Shown: piece after piece, positions 7,986-15,454 of the stretch
How positions within the stretch are numbered: the first letter of the stretch is position 1
Layout of the letters: each line of letters opens with the position of its first letter
Assembly (NCBI RefSeq): GCF_024256385.1
Contig: NZ_JAMLFW010000001.1
Location: 3,224,001 to 3,288,000, forward strand
Direction: 5' to 3'
Length of the DNA: 64,000 nucleotides
DNA from: Anatilimnocola floriformis
Lineage (GTDB): Bacteria > Planctomycetota > Planctomycetia > Pirellulales > Pirellulaceae
The notes under the pieces: generated by a model
Databases searched by the model: none
The model's input: the letters and a program-made list of their open reading frames with translations, nothing else
What the model was told of the DNA's origin: nothing
Translations under genes and position numbers: made by a program

Positions 7986-9163
7986 CGTGGCTTCCTCTTT
8001 GGCTGCTTAGGCTTGTTCGCTGGCTTCTTGGGTGGGCTTACAGAGAGCGGCTCACCGATTGCCGCCCACAATGGCGCCTGATAATGCTGCCCCCATTCCC
8101 GGCCGTAGTGCTCGAACGCGACTTTGGGCGTATCCCCGATCAGTTCAGCGACGGTTTCAATTGAACACCCTTTGCCATCCGTCCAGTAGCCCGACAACAT
8201 GCGATGGACGAAGGTGTGCCGGCAGGTGTAGCAGGTGTACTTGCTTCGCGTCGAATCCAAGTTCCATTTCAACTTCTTTCGCAGTCCAACAAAACGCACG
8301 ACGCCGGTCATTCTTTTCCAGGGTCGGCCCTTGGTATTCCGAAAAATCGGGAGGTTCGACCCTGGTGGCGCCTCTTTGAGAAGTGTTTCCACCAGTTTCG
8401 CAACTTCCGGGCGCACCGGAATCTTTCGAGTCTTCTTCGTTTTAGTGGAGTAAACCCGCCACATCATGCCGCGCGGCGTGCGCTCGATGTGCTCGGCCTT
8501 AAGCAACGCCAGCTCACAAAACGGGCGCAGGCCGGTATGAATAGCGGCGAAGAGGAAATTGCGGAACTGAGGTTCCAGGTTGTCGAAGATCGTTTGCTCG
8601 TCCTCGGGAGATATAGATTGCAGCCGCGGTTTTGGCGCAGGCTTCTTCAGACCCTTCAGTGGGCTCGTCACGCCGAACATTTCTTCAGCCCGATTGAAAG
8701 CCGCAAGCACGACGCTGATCACGCTTCGATGCGTTTCGGTGCTCCGCCATGTCGAGTGCTTCTCGATCCAGCTCGTCACATGGCCCTTCTTGAGCTGCGC
8801 AACTGGCAGCGCACCGCAAAAAGCACAAAGGTCATTGAGCCACGCTTGAGCAGCTTTCCAGTGCGTCACGGATATGGTTCCTTTTTTTGCCCCTTGCTCG
8901 CAGTACTGGAGGTAATCGGAGCAGACACGGGCCACGATCCACTCGCCTGGAAACACCCCATCATCGGCTAATGTGACTTTGACCTTCGCCAGGGCCTGGA
9001 GCGCGGCTGCATGGTTATGCCTACCTCGAACTCTCTCGCCGTTTTCATCAAACAGCGGCATTCGTTTCTTTGTCCCAGGCAGCGTGTAGTACCAGGCGTC
9101 CGTCTGTTTCCAGTGCCACGCTGAACCGTGCTGCTGCCTGCGAAGGATTCGCTTTCTGCCCAT
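7982..9163 (-). CDS. Tyrosine recombinase / integrase (first of a tandem pair)
   Basis: A 393-residue tyrosine recombinase, clearly paralogous to the next gene along most of its length (GSAWHWKQTDAWYYT; NFLFAAIHTGLRPFCELALL; YTCRHTFVHRMLSGYW; KVAFEHYGREWG). Arg, Lys, Arg-His and Tyr catalytic positions are kept. The C-terminus is a Lys/Pro/Arg-rich tail of about 20 residues (PPKKPANKPKQPKRKPR) absent from the partner. It is the promoter-proximal gene; its start lies 99 bp from the divergent sulfatase start. Two adjacent recombinases suggest a heteromeric enzyme or a duplicated integrase, but no clear attachment-site pair is visible. Confidence 0.9.
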   Translation of the reverse strand: MGRKRILRRQQHGSAWHWKQTDAWYYTLPGTKKRMPLFDENGERVRGRHNHAAALQALAKVKVTLADDGVFPGEWIVARVCSDYLQYCEQGAKKGTISVTHWKAAQAWLNDLCAFCGALPVAQLKKGHVTSWIEKHSTWRSTETHRSVISVVLAAFNRAEEMFGVTSPLKGLKKPAPKPRLQSISPEDEQTIFDNLEPQFRNFLFAAIHTGLRPFCELALLKAEHIERTPRGMMWRVYSTKTKKTRKIPVRPEVAKLVETLLKEAPPGSNLPIFRNTKGRPWKRMTGVVRFVGLRKKLKWNLDSTRSKYTCYTCRHTFVHRMLSGYWTDGKGCSIETVAELIGDTPKVAFEHYGREWGQHYQAPLWAAIGEPLSVSPPKKPANKPKQPKRKPR

Positions 9164-9262
9164 GCCTTACTCCCTTGGATTCAACTTGTTGACCCGGCCC
9201 TACAGCGGATCGATACTGAGCCAGCCCCTAAGTCGCCCACACGCAAATCGTCTTGGTGCCAA

Positions 9263-10780
9263 ATGCTTTCAAACTTGCCCGCGACTCAGTACGGATATCC
9301 TCGTCGATTACTACACTCATTAGCTACACTAATCTTTGCCAATGTTCTCCTCCTTTGGCCGTTTCAGCCGGCGTTTTCGAAGGAAAATGCCCCGAAGGGC
9401 CGTGTACCTAATATAGTGCTAATACTTGCCGATGACCTCGGGTATACCGATGTCGCGACCTTTGGCAGCAAGTACTATGAGACGCCGAATATCGATCGGC
9501 TGGCGACTCAAGGGATGAAGCTGACGAGCCATCATCATTGCCAGAACTGCACGCCGACGCGGGCTGCGCTGATGAGCGGACAATACGGGGCGCGGACAGG
9601 TGTTTACACCGTTGGCGGCATCGATCGCTTTGACTGGAGCAAACGGCCGTTGCGGCCCGTCGATAATGTGACCGAGTTGCCGCTCGACCGCAGCATCATC
9701 GCTCAGCAACTGAAGAACGCCGGTTACGCGACCGGCATGTTCGGCAAATGGCACATCGGCCAGAACGGCGAGCACCATCCCGGCAAACGCGGCTTCGACG
9801 AAGCCATTGTCAGCCAGGGACAACATTTCGATTTCAATACCAGCCCCAAGACCGAATATCCCAAGGGGCAGTATCTCGCCGATTTTCTCACCGATCGCGC
9901 GGTCGATTTCATTCGTCGCAAGAAGGACGGTCCGTTCTTTTTGTACCTGCCGCACTTCGGCGTTCACGCGCCACACGATGCCAAGCCAGAGTTGATCGCG
10001 AAGTTCAAAGACAAGCTCGGTGTCGGCGGTCATAACAATCCGACCTATGCTGCGATGATCGCCAGCGTCGATGAAAGCGTGGGCCGCGTGATGCAAACGC
10101 TCGATGAACTGAAACTCGCCGACAACACGGTGCTCATTTTCACCAGCGACAACGGCGGCGTGGGTGGCTACATCCGCGAAGGGATCAAGAAGGGGGCCGG
10201 CAACGACGTCACCGATAACGCGCCGCTCCGCAGCGGTAAGGGAAGCTTGTACGAAGGTGGCACGCGCGAGCCGTTCGTCGTGCGTTGGCCCGGCGTGACC
10301 AAGGCTGGTTCGACCTGCGAAGTGCCGACGATCCACGTCGACATTTATCCAACGTTTCTGGAACTCGCCAGTGCGTCGCCGCCGAAGCATGTGCTCGATG
10401 GCGAAAGCCTGGTGCCGCTGATTCGCGATCCTGCGGCCAAGCTCAAACGGACCGCGATTTTTCAGCACTTCCCCGGCTATCTCGGCGCTGGCGTCGATCA
10501 ATGGCGCACGACACCGGTCAGCTTGATCCAGAGTGGCGATTGGAAGCTGATGGAGTTTCTCGAAGATGGCCATCTCGAGCTCTACAACCTTCGCGACGAT
10601 CTGAGCGAGACCAAGAATCTCGCCAAGGAAATGCCGGATAAAGCAAAAGACCTGCACGCGCAACTTGTTGCCTGGCGAAAAGATGTGAACGCCCCGATGC
10701 CGACGAAAAACGACGGCAAAGCGATGCCAGAAAAAGCGAAAGGCAAAGGAAAGAAGAAAAAGCAGGACAACGACGATTAA
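9263..10780 (+). CDS. Sulfatase, Cys-type, secreted
   Basis: I choose the ATG at 9263 (505 residues). A longer reading would overlap the divergent recombinase, and this start gives a leader with a basic end and hydrophobic core (LIFANVLLLW). The alkaline-phosphatase-fold sulfatase domain follows: metal-binding ADDLGYTDV, and the sulfatase signature NCTPTRAALMSGQ, in which the Cys would be converted to formylglycine. Next come MFGKWHIG, the metal-binding FTSDNGG, and the C-terminal region WKLMEFLEDGHLELYNL. The tail is Lys-rich and low-complexity. Planctomycetes carry many such enzymes for sulfated polysaccharides; substrate cannot be told. No maturase gene is nearby. Confidence 0.93.
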   Translation: MLSNLPATQYGYPRRLLHSLATLIFANVLLLWPFQPAFSKENAPKGRVPNIVLILADDLGYTDVATFGSKYYETPNIDRLATQGMKLTSHHHCQNCTPTRAALMSGQYGARTGVYTVGGIDRFDWSKRPLRPVDNVTELPLDRSIIAQQLKNAGYATGMFGKWHIGQNGEHHPGKRGFDEAIVSQGQHFDFNTSPKTEYPKGQYLADFLTDRAVDFIRRKKDGPFFLYLPHFGVHAPHDAKPELIAKFKDKLGVGGHNNPTYAAMIASVDESVGRVMQTLDELKLADNTVLIFTSDNGGVGGYIREGIKKGAGNDVTDNAPLRSGKGSLYEGGTREPFVVRWPGVTKAGSTCEVPTIHVDIYPTFLELASASPPKHVLDGESLVPLIRDPAAKLKRTAIFQHFPGYLGAGVDQWRTTPVSLIQSGDWKLMEFLEDGHLELYNLRDDLSETKNLAKEMPDKAKDLHAQLVAWRKDVNAPMPTKNDGKAMPEKAKGKGKKKKQDNDD

Positions 10781-10962
10781 GCTATCACTCCACGCAGACT
10801 GCCGTCGCTAGCTCGCAATGCTGGCGACAAATTCTGGCCAATTGCTCGTGCTAGAATCGGCCCCGTATGAAATGATCGTGGCCAGCCCAGGCGAGTGCGC
10901 GCTGGGTTGGCTGCCGATCGATGAGCGGCGACATGCCGCTCGATTGCTTCAAGGAGGAAGCG

Positions 10963-12111
10963 ATGAAGAGTTTGCTGGGATGCATTGCCATCTTTGGTTG
11001 CGTGTTGGTTGGTTGCGAAACCTCAACGCCGACGGCCACTGCGCCGGCCAGCTTTGGCCGGTTCGAAGGGGCGGTCGTTGCCTCGTGGGATGACGACGGG
11101 CGGAACATGACGCTGCGTGAGTCATTTGGCTACGTGGATGCGCAGAATCGTTTTTGGCAGGCGCCGGCCGGCTCGGTGGTGAATGGCGCGTCGATTCCGT
11201 ACGGCTTTTGGTCGATCATCGGCGGTCCCTTCGAAGGGCAATACCGCAACGCCTCGGTGGTTCACGACGTCGGCTGTCACGAAATGACTGCGACGTGGCA
11301 AGACGTGCATCGCATGTTCTATGAGGCCTGCCGCTGCGGTGGTGTGGAAGAATCGCGAGCGAAAATGCTCTACTACGCGGTCTATCACTTTGGCCCTCGG
11401 TGGGAAACGGTCCATGAAACGCAAGTCGAAACGACGACCAACCCCAATGGCCAGTTGGCTCAGCGCGAAGTGACCGTGCCAACGGTCGTTCGCATCGATC
11501 CGCCGCCACCCACCTCTCAAGAAGTGGAACAAGCGACCGCGCTGATCGCCGAAGAAAACCCGGCCCCAGCCGTGATCGAACAAACCAATCGCGATGTCTT
11601 GCGGCGACGGCCGCGCGGTGGCGGCTATGGAAACAAGCCAGGCGGCCCGAATGGATTCAACACTGCTCGCCCCGGTGAAGTGCAGCCAAACTGGCAACGA
11701 CCGACCGGCGCACCGGCCTGGAATGGCGACCGCGGAAATGCCGAACGTCGCCCCAACGAAGGCCCAAACCAATTCGCGGCGGGCGGTGAACGCTCACGAC
11801 CAGCGCCGCAAACATTCGCTCCGCCGGCGCGCAGTCTCCAGGGCCCCGCCTTTCAACCTGACATGCGTGGCGCCGCCCTCAGTCCTCAAGAATCAGCCTG
11901 GGCCCAAAACATGGTTCGCCAGCACCTGGAACGGCAAACCGGCGAGCAACGCCCGGCCGAATACAACGTAGCGAAAACCGAACGTGGTTACCGAGTGCAG
12001 GTTCAGTATCTGCAACTCGACAGCGAAGGCCGCCCCGCCGGCGTATCGGGCGAAAGCACGCTGCGTTTGGGAATGGATGGGCGCGTGATGGAAATGATTA
12101 ATCGCTACTAA
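10963..12111 (+). CDS. DUF1353 domain lipoprotein
   Basis: The start at 10963 follows a strong ribosome-binding site (AAGGAGG) and gives a lipoprotein leader ending LVGC (lipobox), 382 residues. Residues about 30-150 match the DUF1353 pattern (GSVVNGASIPYGFW, then NASVVHDVGCHEM), found in phage and bacterial proteins of unknown activity. The rest is Pro/Asn/Arg-rich and low-complexity, ending in a small folded block (QVQYLQLDSEGRP). Probably anchored in a membrane facing the periplasm. The stop lies exactly at the edge of the 33-bp inverted repeat. Confidence 0.8.
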   Translation: MKSLLGCIAIFGCVLVGCETSTPTATAPASFGRFEGAVVASWDDDGRNMTLRESFGYVDAQNRFWQAPAGSVVNGASIPYGFWSIIGGPFEGQYRNASVVHDVGCHEMTATWQDVHRMFYEACRCGGVEESRAKMLYYAVYHFGPRWETVHETQVETTTNPNGQLAQREVTVPTVVRIDPPPPTSQEVEQATALIAEENPAPAVIEQTNRDVLRRRPRGGGYGNKPGGPNGFNTARPGEVQPNWQRPTGAPAWNGDRGNAERRPNEGPNQFAAGGERSRPAPQTFAPPARSLQGPAFQPDMRGAALSPQESAWAQNMVRQHLERQTGEQRPAEYNVAKTERGYRVQVQYLQLDSEGRPAGVSGESTLRLGMDGRVMEMINRY

Positions 12112-12370
12112 AGTCGTCGAACGCTCTGCGGTCGATGAATGGAGCGACCGCGCCAATTATCGCCGAAACAGCGTCAGCGACTTTCGGCGAGGGCCGTCAC
12201 AGCGCGCTGGAAATCTATCCCTAAAGAAGCTCGGCTCGCGCGAGGACTAATTCAAACGTCCTCACACCGGCAATTCACTCGCCAAAATGCCGAAAATCGC
12301 AGGCGCTCTTTCGGTGGCACGCTGCAGTTTGGCCTCGATTCATCGACCGCGGAACGGTCGACGACTTTAG
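12108..12370. repeat. Pair of 33-bp inverted repeats enclosing about 200 bp
   Basis: The sequence beginning CTAAAGTCGTCGA at 12108-12140 is repeated in inverse orientation at 12338-12370 with about four mismatches. The right arm itself folds (TCGACCG...CGGTCGA). The 263-bp unit fits exactly between the two convergent stop codons. It could be a MITE-like element or a bidirectional transcription-ending repeat pair. No clear target-site duplication is seen. Confidence 0.75.
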
Positions 12371-13296
12371 GGCAACGTTGCTGGTTTGCCGTCCGATTTG
12401 CCGCCGAGCGCTTGAAAATTGTTGTGGTCGATGCTCTGCGTGATGAACGTGACCGCGCCGTCGCCAATCAAGAAGCACGCGCCGCCCGGGTGGAGTGATT
12501 TGAAGCCAAGCTCGGTGGCCCAGTTGCACGGCTGACGGCAAAAGTCCGTCGATGACGGTTCGCAGGTATTCGTATTGATCGGGATCAGCGTTGAGGTCAG
12601 GCCGTTGCCGTTGTTCGAGCTGATCCAGCCGGTGCGAACGTGGTTCGAACAGTCGCGGCGATGCTCGCCGAAGAAAATCGTTTGCGACAATCCATCGGTG
12701 ATCTCGGACAGGCGAACGGCGACACCGGTGCGATGAAAGGGGCCCGCGAAAAAATTCGGATCCGACGAGGTGTAAGGAGCCTGAGCATAAGCGTTCCAGC
12801 CGGCGCCGGCGCTGCAGGTGCAAGCCGAGTTGTCGGTGTGAGCGGTCGGGCCGCTGCTGGCTACGTAGTTGTGAATGGCTCGGCCGTTCAGCAGTGAAGA
12901 GGTCTTTTCGCTCGGGCAGGTGTAGCCTTTGATGATCGTCGAGCCGAGCAGCGTGGTGGTACCGGGAAAAACCTGCCCTTCCGGCGGTTGGCTGAAATCG
13001 AATTTTTCGTACAGGTTCTTCTGCTCGATGAACGGCAGAATGTGCAGCAGAATGCAGCCACGATAGTTCGCCGCAGTTCCGCTCCAGATCGAGCCCGGCG
13101 GCAGCACCTTGAAGGTGTCGTTATAGTTGTGCAGCGCCAAGCCGATCTGCTTCAAATTGTTGATGCACTGTGTCCGGCGAGCTGCTTCGCGCGCGGCCTG
13201 CACGGCGGGCAATAACAGCGCGACGAGCACGCCGATGATGGCGATCACAACCAGCAATTCAACGAGCGTGAACGCAGAACGAACGGGCTTCGACAT
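12367..13296 (-). CDS. DUF1559 protein with pilin-type N-terminus
   Basis: 309 residues. The N-terminus is a prepilin/pseudopilin leader and methylation motif (SAFTLVELLVVIAIIGVL) followed by the conserved block REAARRTQCINNLKQIGLAL. The rest is the DUF1559 body, including FRGCILLHILPF-type sequence, ITDGLSQTIFFGEHR and the typical end HPGGACFLIGDGAVTFI. These proteins are massively expanded in planctomycetes and are thought to be pseudopilin-like surface components; specific role unknown. Last gene of a same-strand cluster with 13362-15283. Confidence 0.95.
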   Translation of the reverse strand: MSKPVRSAFTLVELLVVIAIIGVLVALLLPAVQAAREAARRTQCINNLKQIGLALHNYNDTFKVLPPGSIWSGTAANYRGCILLHILPFIEQKNLYEKFDFSQPPEGQVFPGTTTLLGSTIIKGYTCPSEKTSSLLNGRAIHNYVASSGPTAHTDNSACTCSAGAGWNAYAQAPYTSSDPNFFAGPFHRTGVAVRLSEITDGLSQTIFFGEHRRDCSNHVRTGWISSNNGNGLTSTLIPINTNTCEPSSTDFCRQPCNWATELGFKSLHPGGACFLIGDGAVTFITQSIDHNNFQALGGKSDGKPATLP

Positions 13297-13361
13297 AACG
13301 GCACCGGACCGTGAAGAGTTGGGAGAGGAGTAGCCGTAATGCGTTGATGATACCGCCTACG

Positions 13362-13805
13362 CTACTTCGTCGAAAGCTTCAATTCGATCGGCGGCATGCC
13401 TTTGGTCACGGTTTGCGTCAGGCCGGAATTGCCTGGTTGAGAGTACTTTTTCGGAACAAACCAGACTTCTTGCATTTTCGAAATATCGCCCGAAGTGCCG
13501 TCTGGGTTTGTCTCCACTCCCGTTCTGCGTACGCCGGTAACGATGACGTTGTATTTGCCTTCCTGGGCACCATCGTCGAGCTTCTCCGTAGTGAGCGTGA
13601 ACTTGCCCGCCGCGTCGGTGCCCTTGTTTGAATTGGCGGGACGCCCTTCCGCAACAGGCATGAACATCACGTTGGCGTCAGCGACCGGCGCGCCATCAAG
13701 CGTGACCGTGCCGGTTACCTTCACCATGGTCGGGCCGCTCGAACCGCAACCGGCGATGAACAGAACGCAAGCGATGGCAGCAAACTGAAGAGAGGTACGC
13801 ATCAT
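13362..13805 (-). CDS. Small lipoprotein with carboxypeptidase-regulatory-like domain
   Basis: 147 residues. The leader ends FIAGCGSS, a lipobox. The body (VKVTGTVTLDGAPVADANV, then GKFTLTT and GKYNVIVTG) is a transthyretin-like beta-sandwich of the carboxypeptidase-regulatory type, common as a lone lipoprotein next to DUF1559 genes in planctomycetes. Only two bases separate it from the upstream beta-propeller gene, so the two are cotranscribed. Start is one of two adjacent ATG codons. Confidence 0.88.
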   Translation of the reverse strand: MMRTSLQFAAIACVLFIAGCGSSGPTMVKVTGTVTLDGAPVADANVMFMPVAEGRPANSNKGTDAAGKFTLTTEKLDDGAQEGKYNVIVTGVRRTGVETNPDGTSGDISKMQEVWFVPKKYSQPGNSGLTQTVTKGMPPIELKLSTK

Positions 13806-13807
13806 AT

Positions 13808-15283
13808 TTACGGAGCCGGAATGTAGTTCAGCGTGTAATAAGCCATGTTGTGCAACAGCGGTAAACCAGCGGCCGACTTCACGCCTGCCGATTGCAACTC
13901 GTGTACGTGGCCTTCTTGCAGCCCCGTCACAAACAGCCGGGCCTTGAGACCATCGGCAGAAACTTCGACCTTGGTAATCTCGGGCGTGGTTTGATCGACT
14001 TCCGGGCTGCCGTAGGCGGCTTGATAGATGTAGGTGTAGGTCGACAACTTGTACGACTTCGGATCGGCAGCCGTGGCGGCGTCGACCTTTTCGGTGAAGG
14101 TCAATTCAAAGCCATCGCTTTTGGCGTTCATCTGCAGAATTTCGAACGGCGTTTTGCCAGTCCAGACCACGCGGTCGAGAGAATGCGGCTGCGTGCCACG
14201 CGAACCCCAACCGCGATTGGTGCCACCGACAAACAGCGAGCCGTCTTTGTTGAATAGCAGCGAGAGCGAGCCGGAGCCAATCCCCGCGCGGAACGGGAAG
14301 CAAGCGCCCTGGTAATGGTCCTGCACTTTTTCGAGATAGACCCGCATCACGGTGCTGTGCGTCTGATCGCCAACGAAGAGTTGGTCTTTGAACGGCCCGA
14401 ACTTGCCGCCCGAAACATCGCAGGCGATGCCCGATGCCGATTGGCCCATCTTGTTGTAGGGGAAATAAACGGCTGGCGGTTCGAGTTGCGGAATCCGCTT
14501 GGCTTCGACCATCATGCGGCTGCCGCTCTTCGGATCCTCGGGGCGTTCGCCCAGTTCGCCGTTCGTGTCTTTGTACCAGCCGTTGCCGCCGGGGTGACCG
14601 ACGAACTTACCGGGCTTGAGATGCTTCAACCCGCACGCGCCGTTCCAGGGGCCTTGGTTATCGGTATAGAACATGTCGCCGGCGGCATTCATGCCGATGC
14701 CGCCCGGCGAACGCAGCCCGCTACAAGTGGGAATGACTTTTCCTTCGGGCGTGATCCGCAGGCACCAGCCGCGGAACTTGTTCTTGCTGTCGAAGGAACC
14801 AGTGAGACAGAGAACGACCCACATGTTCCCTTCTTTGTCGAACTTCGAGCCGAAGGCGTACTCGTGGTAATCGCCGTCGATGCCCCAGGCGTCGCTCACC
14901 GTTTGAAAAATATCGGCGCGGCCGTCGTTATTCTCATCCTTCAGTTTCGTCACTTCGCCGCGCTGCGTGGCGTACAGCCAGCCATCGCGCCACGACAGCC
15001 CGAGCACTTCATGCAGGCCGCCGGCGTACTTACTGAAAGAGGCTTCCTCGGTGTTTTCGACGAGCGGCTTGTCGAGCAGGAAGATGTCGCCACGGCGTGT
15101 CGAGACCGCGAGCTTGCCGTCCGGCATCCATTCGAGGCCGCCAGCTTCCAAGCTCATGTATTCAGGAATGGGGAAGCGGAGGATCTTGTAGTAGTCGTCT
15201 TCCTTGGGGGCTTGGCCGAAGGAAGTGGTTGAGACAACGGCCAGGCAGAGGCCGCAAAGAAAGCTGGGCAAAGATCGAAACAT
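13808..15283 (-). CDS. Secreted beta-propeller protein, sorbosone-dehydrogenase/DUF7133-like
   Basis: 491 residues with a signal peptide ([18 protein letters not shown]). The body has repeated propeller blades: [67 protein letters not shown] and [15 protein letters not shown]-terminal beta domain of about 100 residues follows. It resembles glucose/sorbosone dehydrogenase-like proteins of planctomycetes that often sit beside multihaem cytochromes, as here (15455-18202). A dehydrogenase role is inference; no cofactor residues can be assigned by eye. Confidence 0.75.
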   Translation of the reverse strand: MFRSLPSFLCGLCLAVVSTTSFGQAPKEDDYYKILRFPIPEYMSLEAGGLEWMPDGKLAVSTRRGDIFLLDKPLVENTEEASFSKYAGGLHEVLGLSWRDGWLYATQRGEVTKLKDENNDGRADIFQTVSDAWGIDGDYHEYAFGSKFDKEGNMWVVLCLTGSFDSKNKFRGWCLRITPEGKVIPTCSGLRSPGGIGMNAAGDMFYTDNQGPWNGACGLKHLKPGKFVGHPGGNGWYKDTNGELGERPEDPKSGSRMMVEAKRIPQLEPPAVYFPYNKMGQSASGIACDVSGGKFGPFKDQLFVGDQTHSTVMRVYLEKVQDHYQGACFPFRAGIGSGSLSLLFNKDGSLFVGGTNRGWGSRGTQPHSLDRVVWTGKTPFEILQMNAKSDGFELTFTEKVDAATAADPKSYKLSTYTYIYQAAYGSPEVDQTTPEITKVEVSADGLKARLFVTGLQEGHVHELQSAGVKSAAGLPLLHNMAYYTLNYIPAP

Positions 15284-15304
15284 GATTTGTTCTCGTATTG
15301 TTAG

Positions 15305-15324
15305 CCACCGCCTTTAGGCGGTGG
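15305..15324. repeat. Perfect hairpin CCACCGCC-TTTA-GGCGGTGG
   Basis: An 8-bp perfect stem with a four-base loop, preceded by GTTAG, between the cytochrome and propeller genes. It may be a single REP-like unit or an intercistronic hairpin. Confidence 0.65.
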
Positions 15325-15400
15325 TTTCGTATCTCAAAATCTCTCGGCTTTAGCCATCCCGAACAAGCGTCGAATTGATGGCTGGCGTTTGCTGCGCATC

Positions 15401-15445
15401 AGCCCCTCACCCTAACCCTCTCCCCTGAGTACAGGGGCGAGGGAA
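15401..15445. repeat. Intergenic G/C-rich hairpin repeat (CCCCTCACCCTAACCCTC type)
   Basis: The sequence CCCCTCACCCTAACCCTCTC, then CCCTGAGTACAGGGGCGAGG, is related to the two units at 43768-43810 and 43897-43938. It contains a short hairpin (CCCCTGAGTACAGGGG). It lies between the stop of the cytochrome gene and the start of the propeller gene. Confidence 0.6.
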
Positions 15446-15454
15446 CATGATTGA

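Noticed and set aside
999-9163. Whole left arm as a classical defence island
   Set aside because: No restriction, CRISPR, Abi, retron or CBASS gene is recognisable; only a tentative DarT-like gene and RHS remnants, which is too little.
9419-10663. Long minus-strand frame opposite the sulfatase
   Set aside because: Sulfatase motifs are clear on the plus strand; the opposite frame has no domain or start signal.
14315-15232. Long plus-strand frame opposite the beta-propeller gene
   Set aside because: Shadow of a well-supported gene with high GC third positions.
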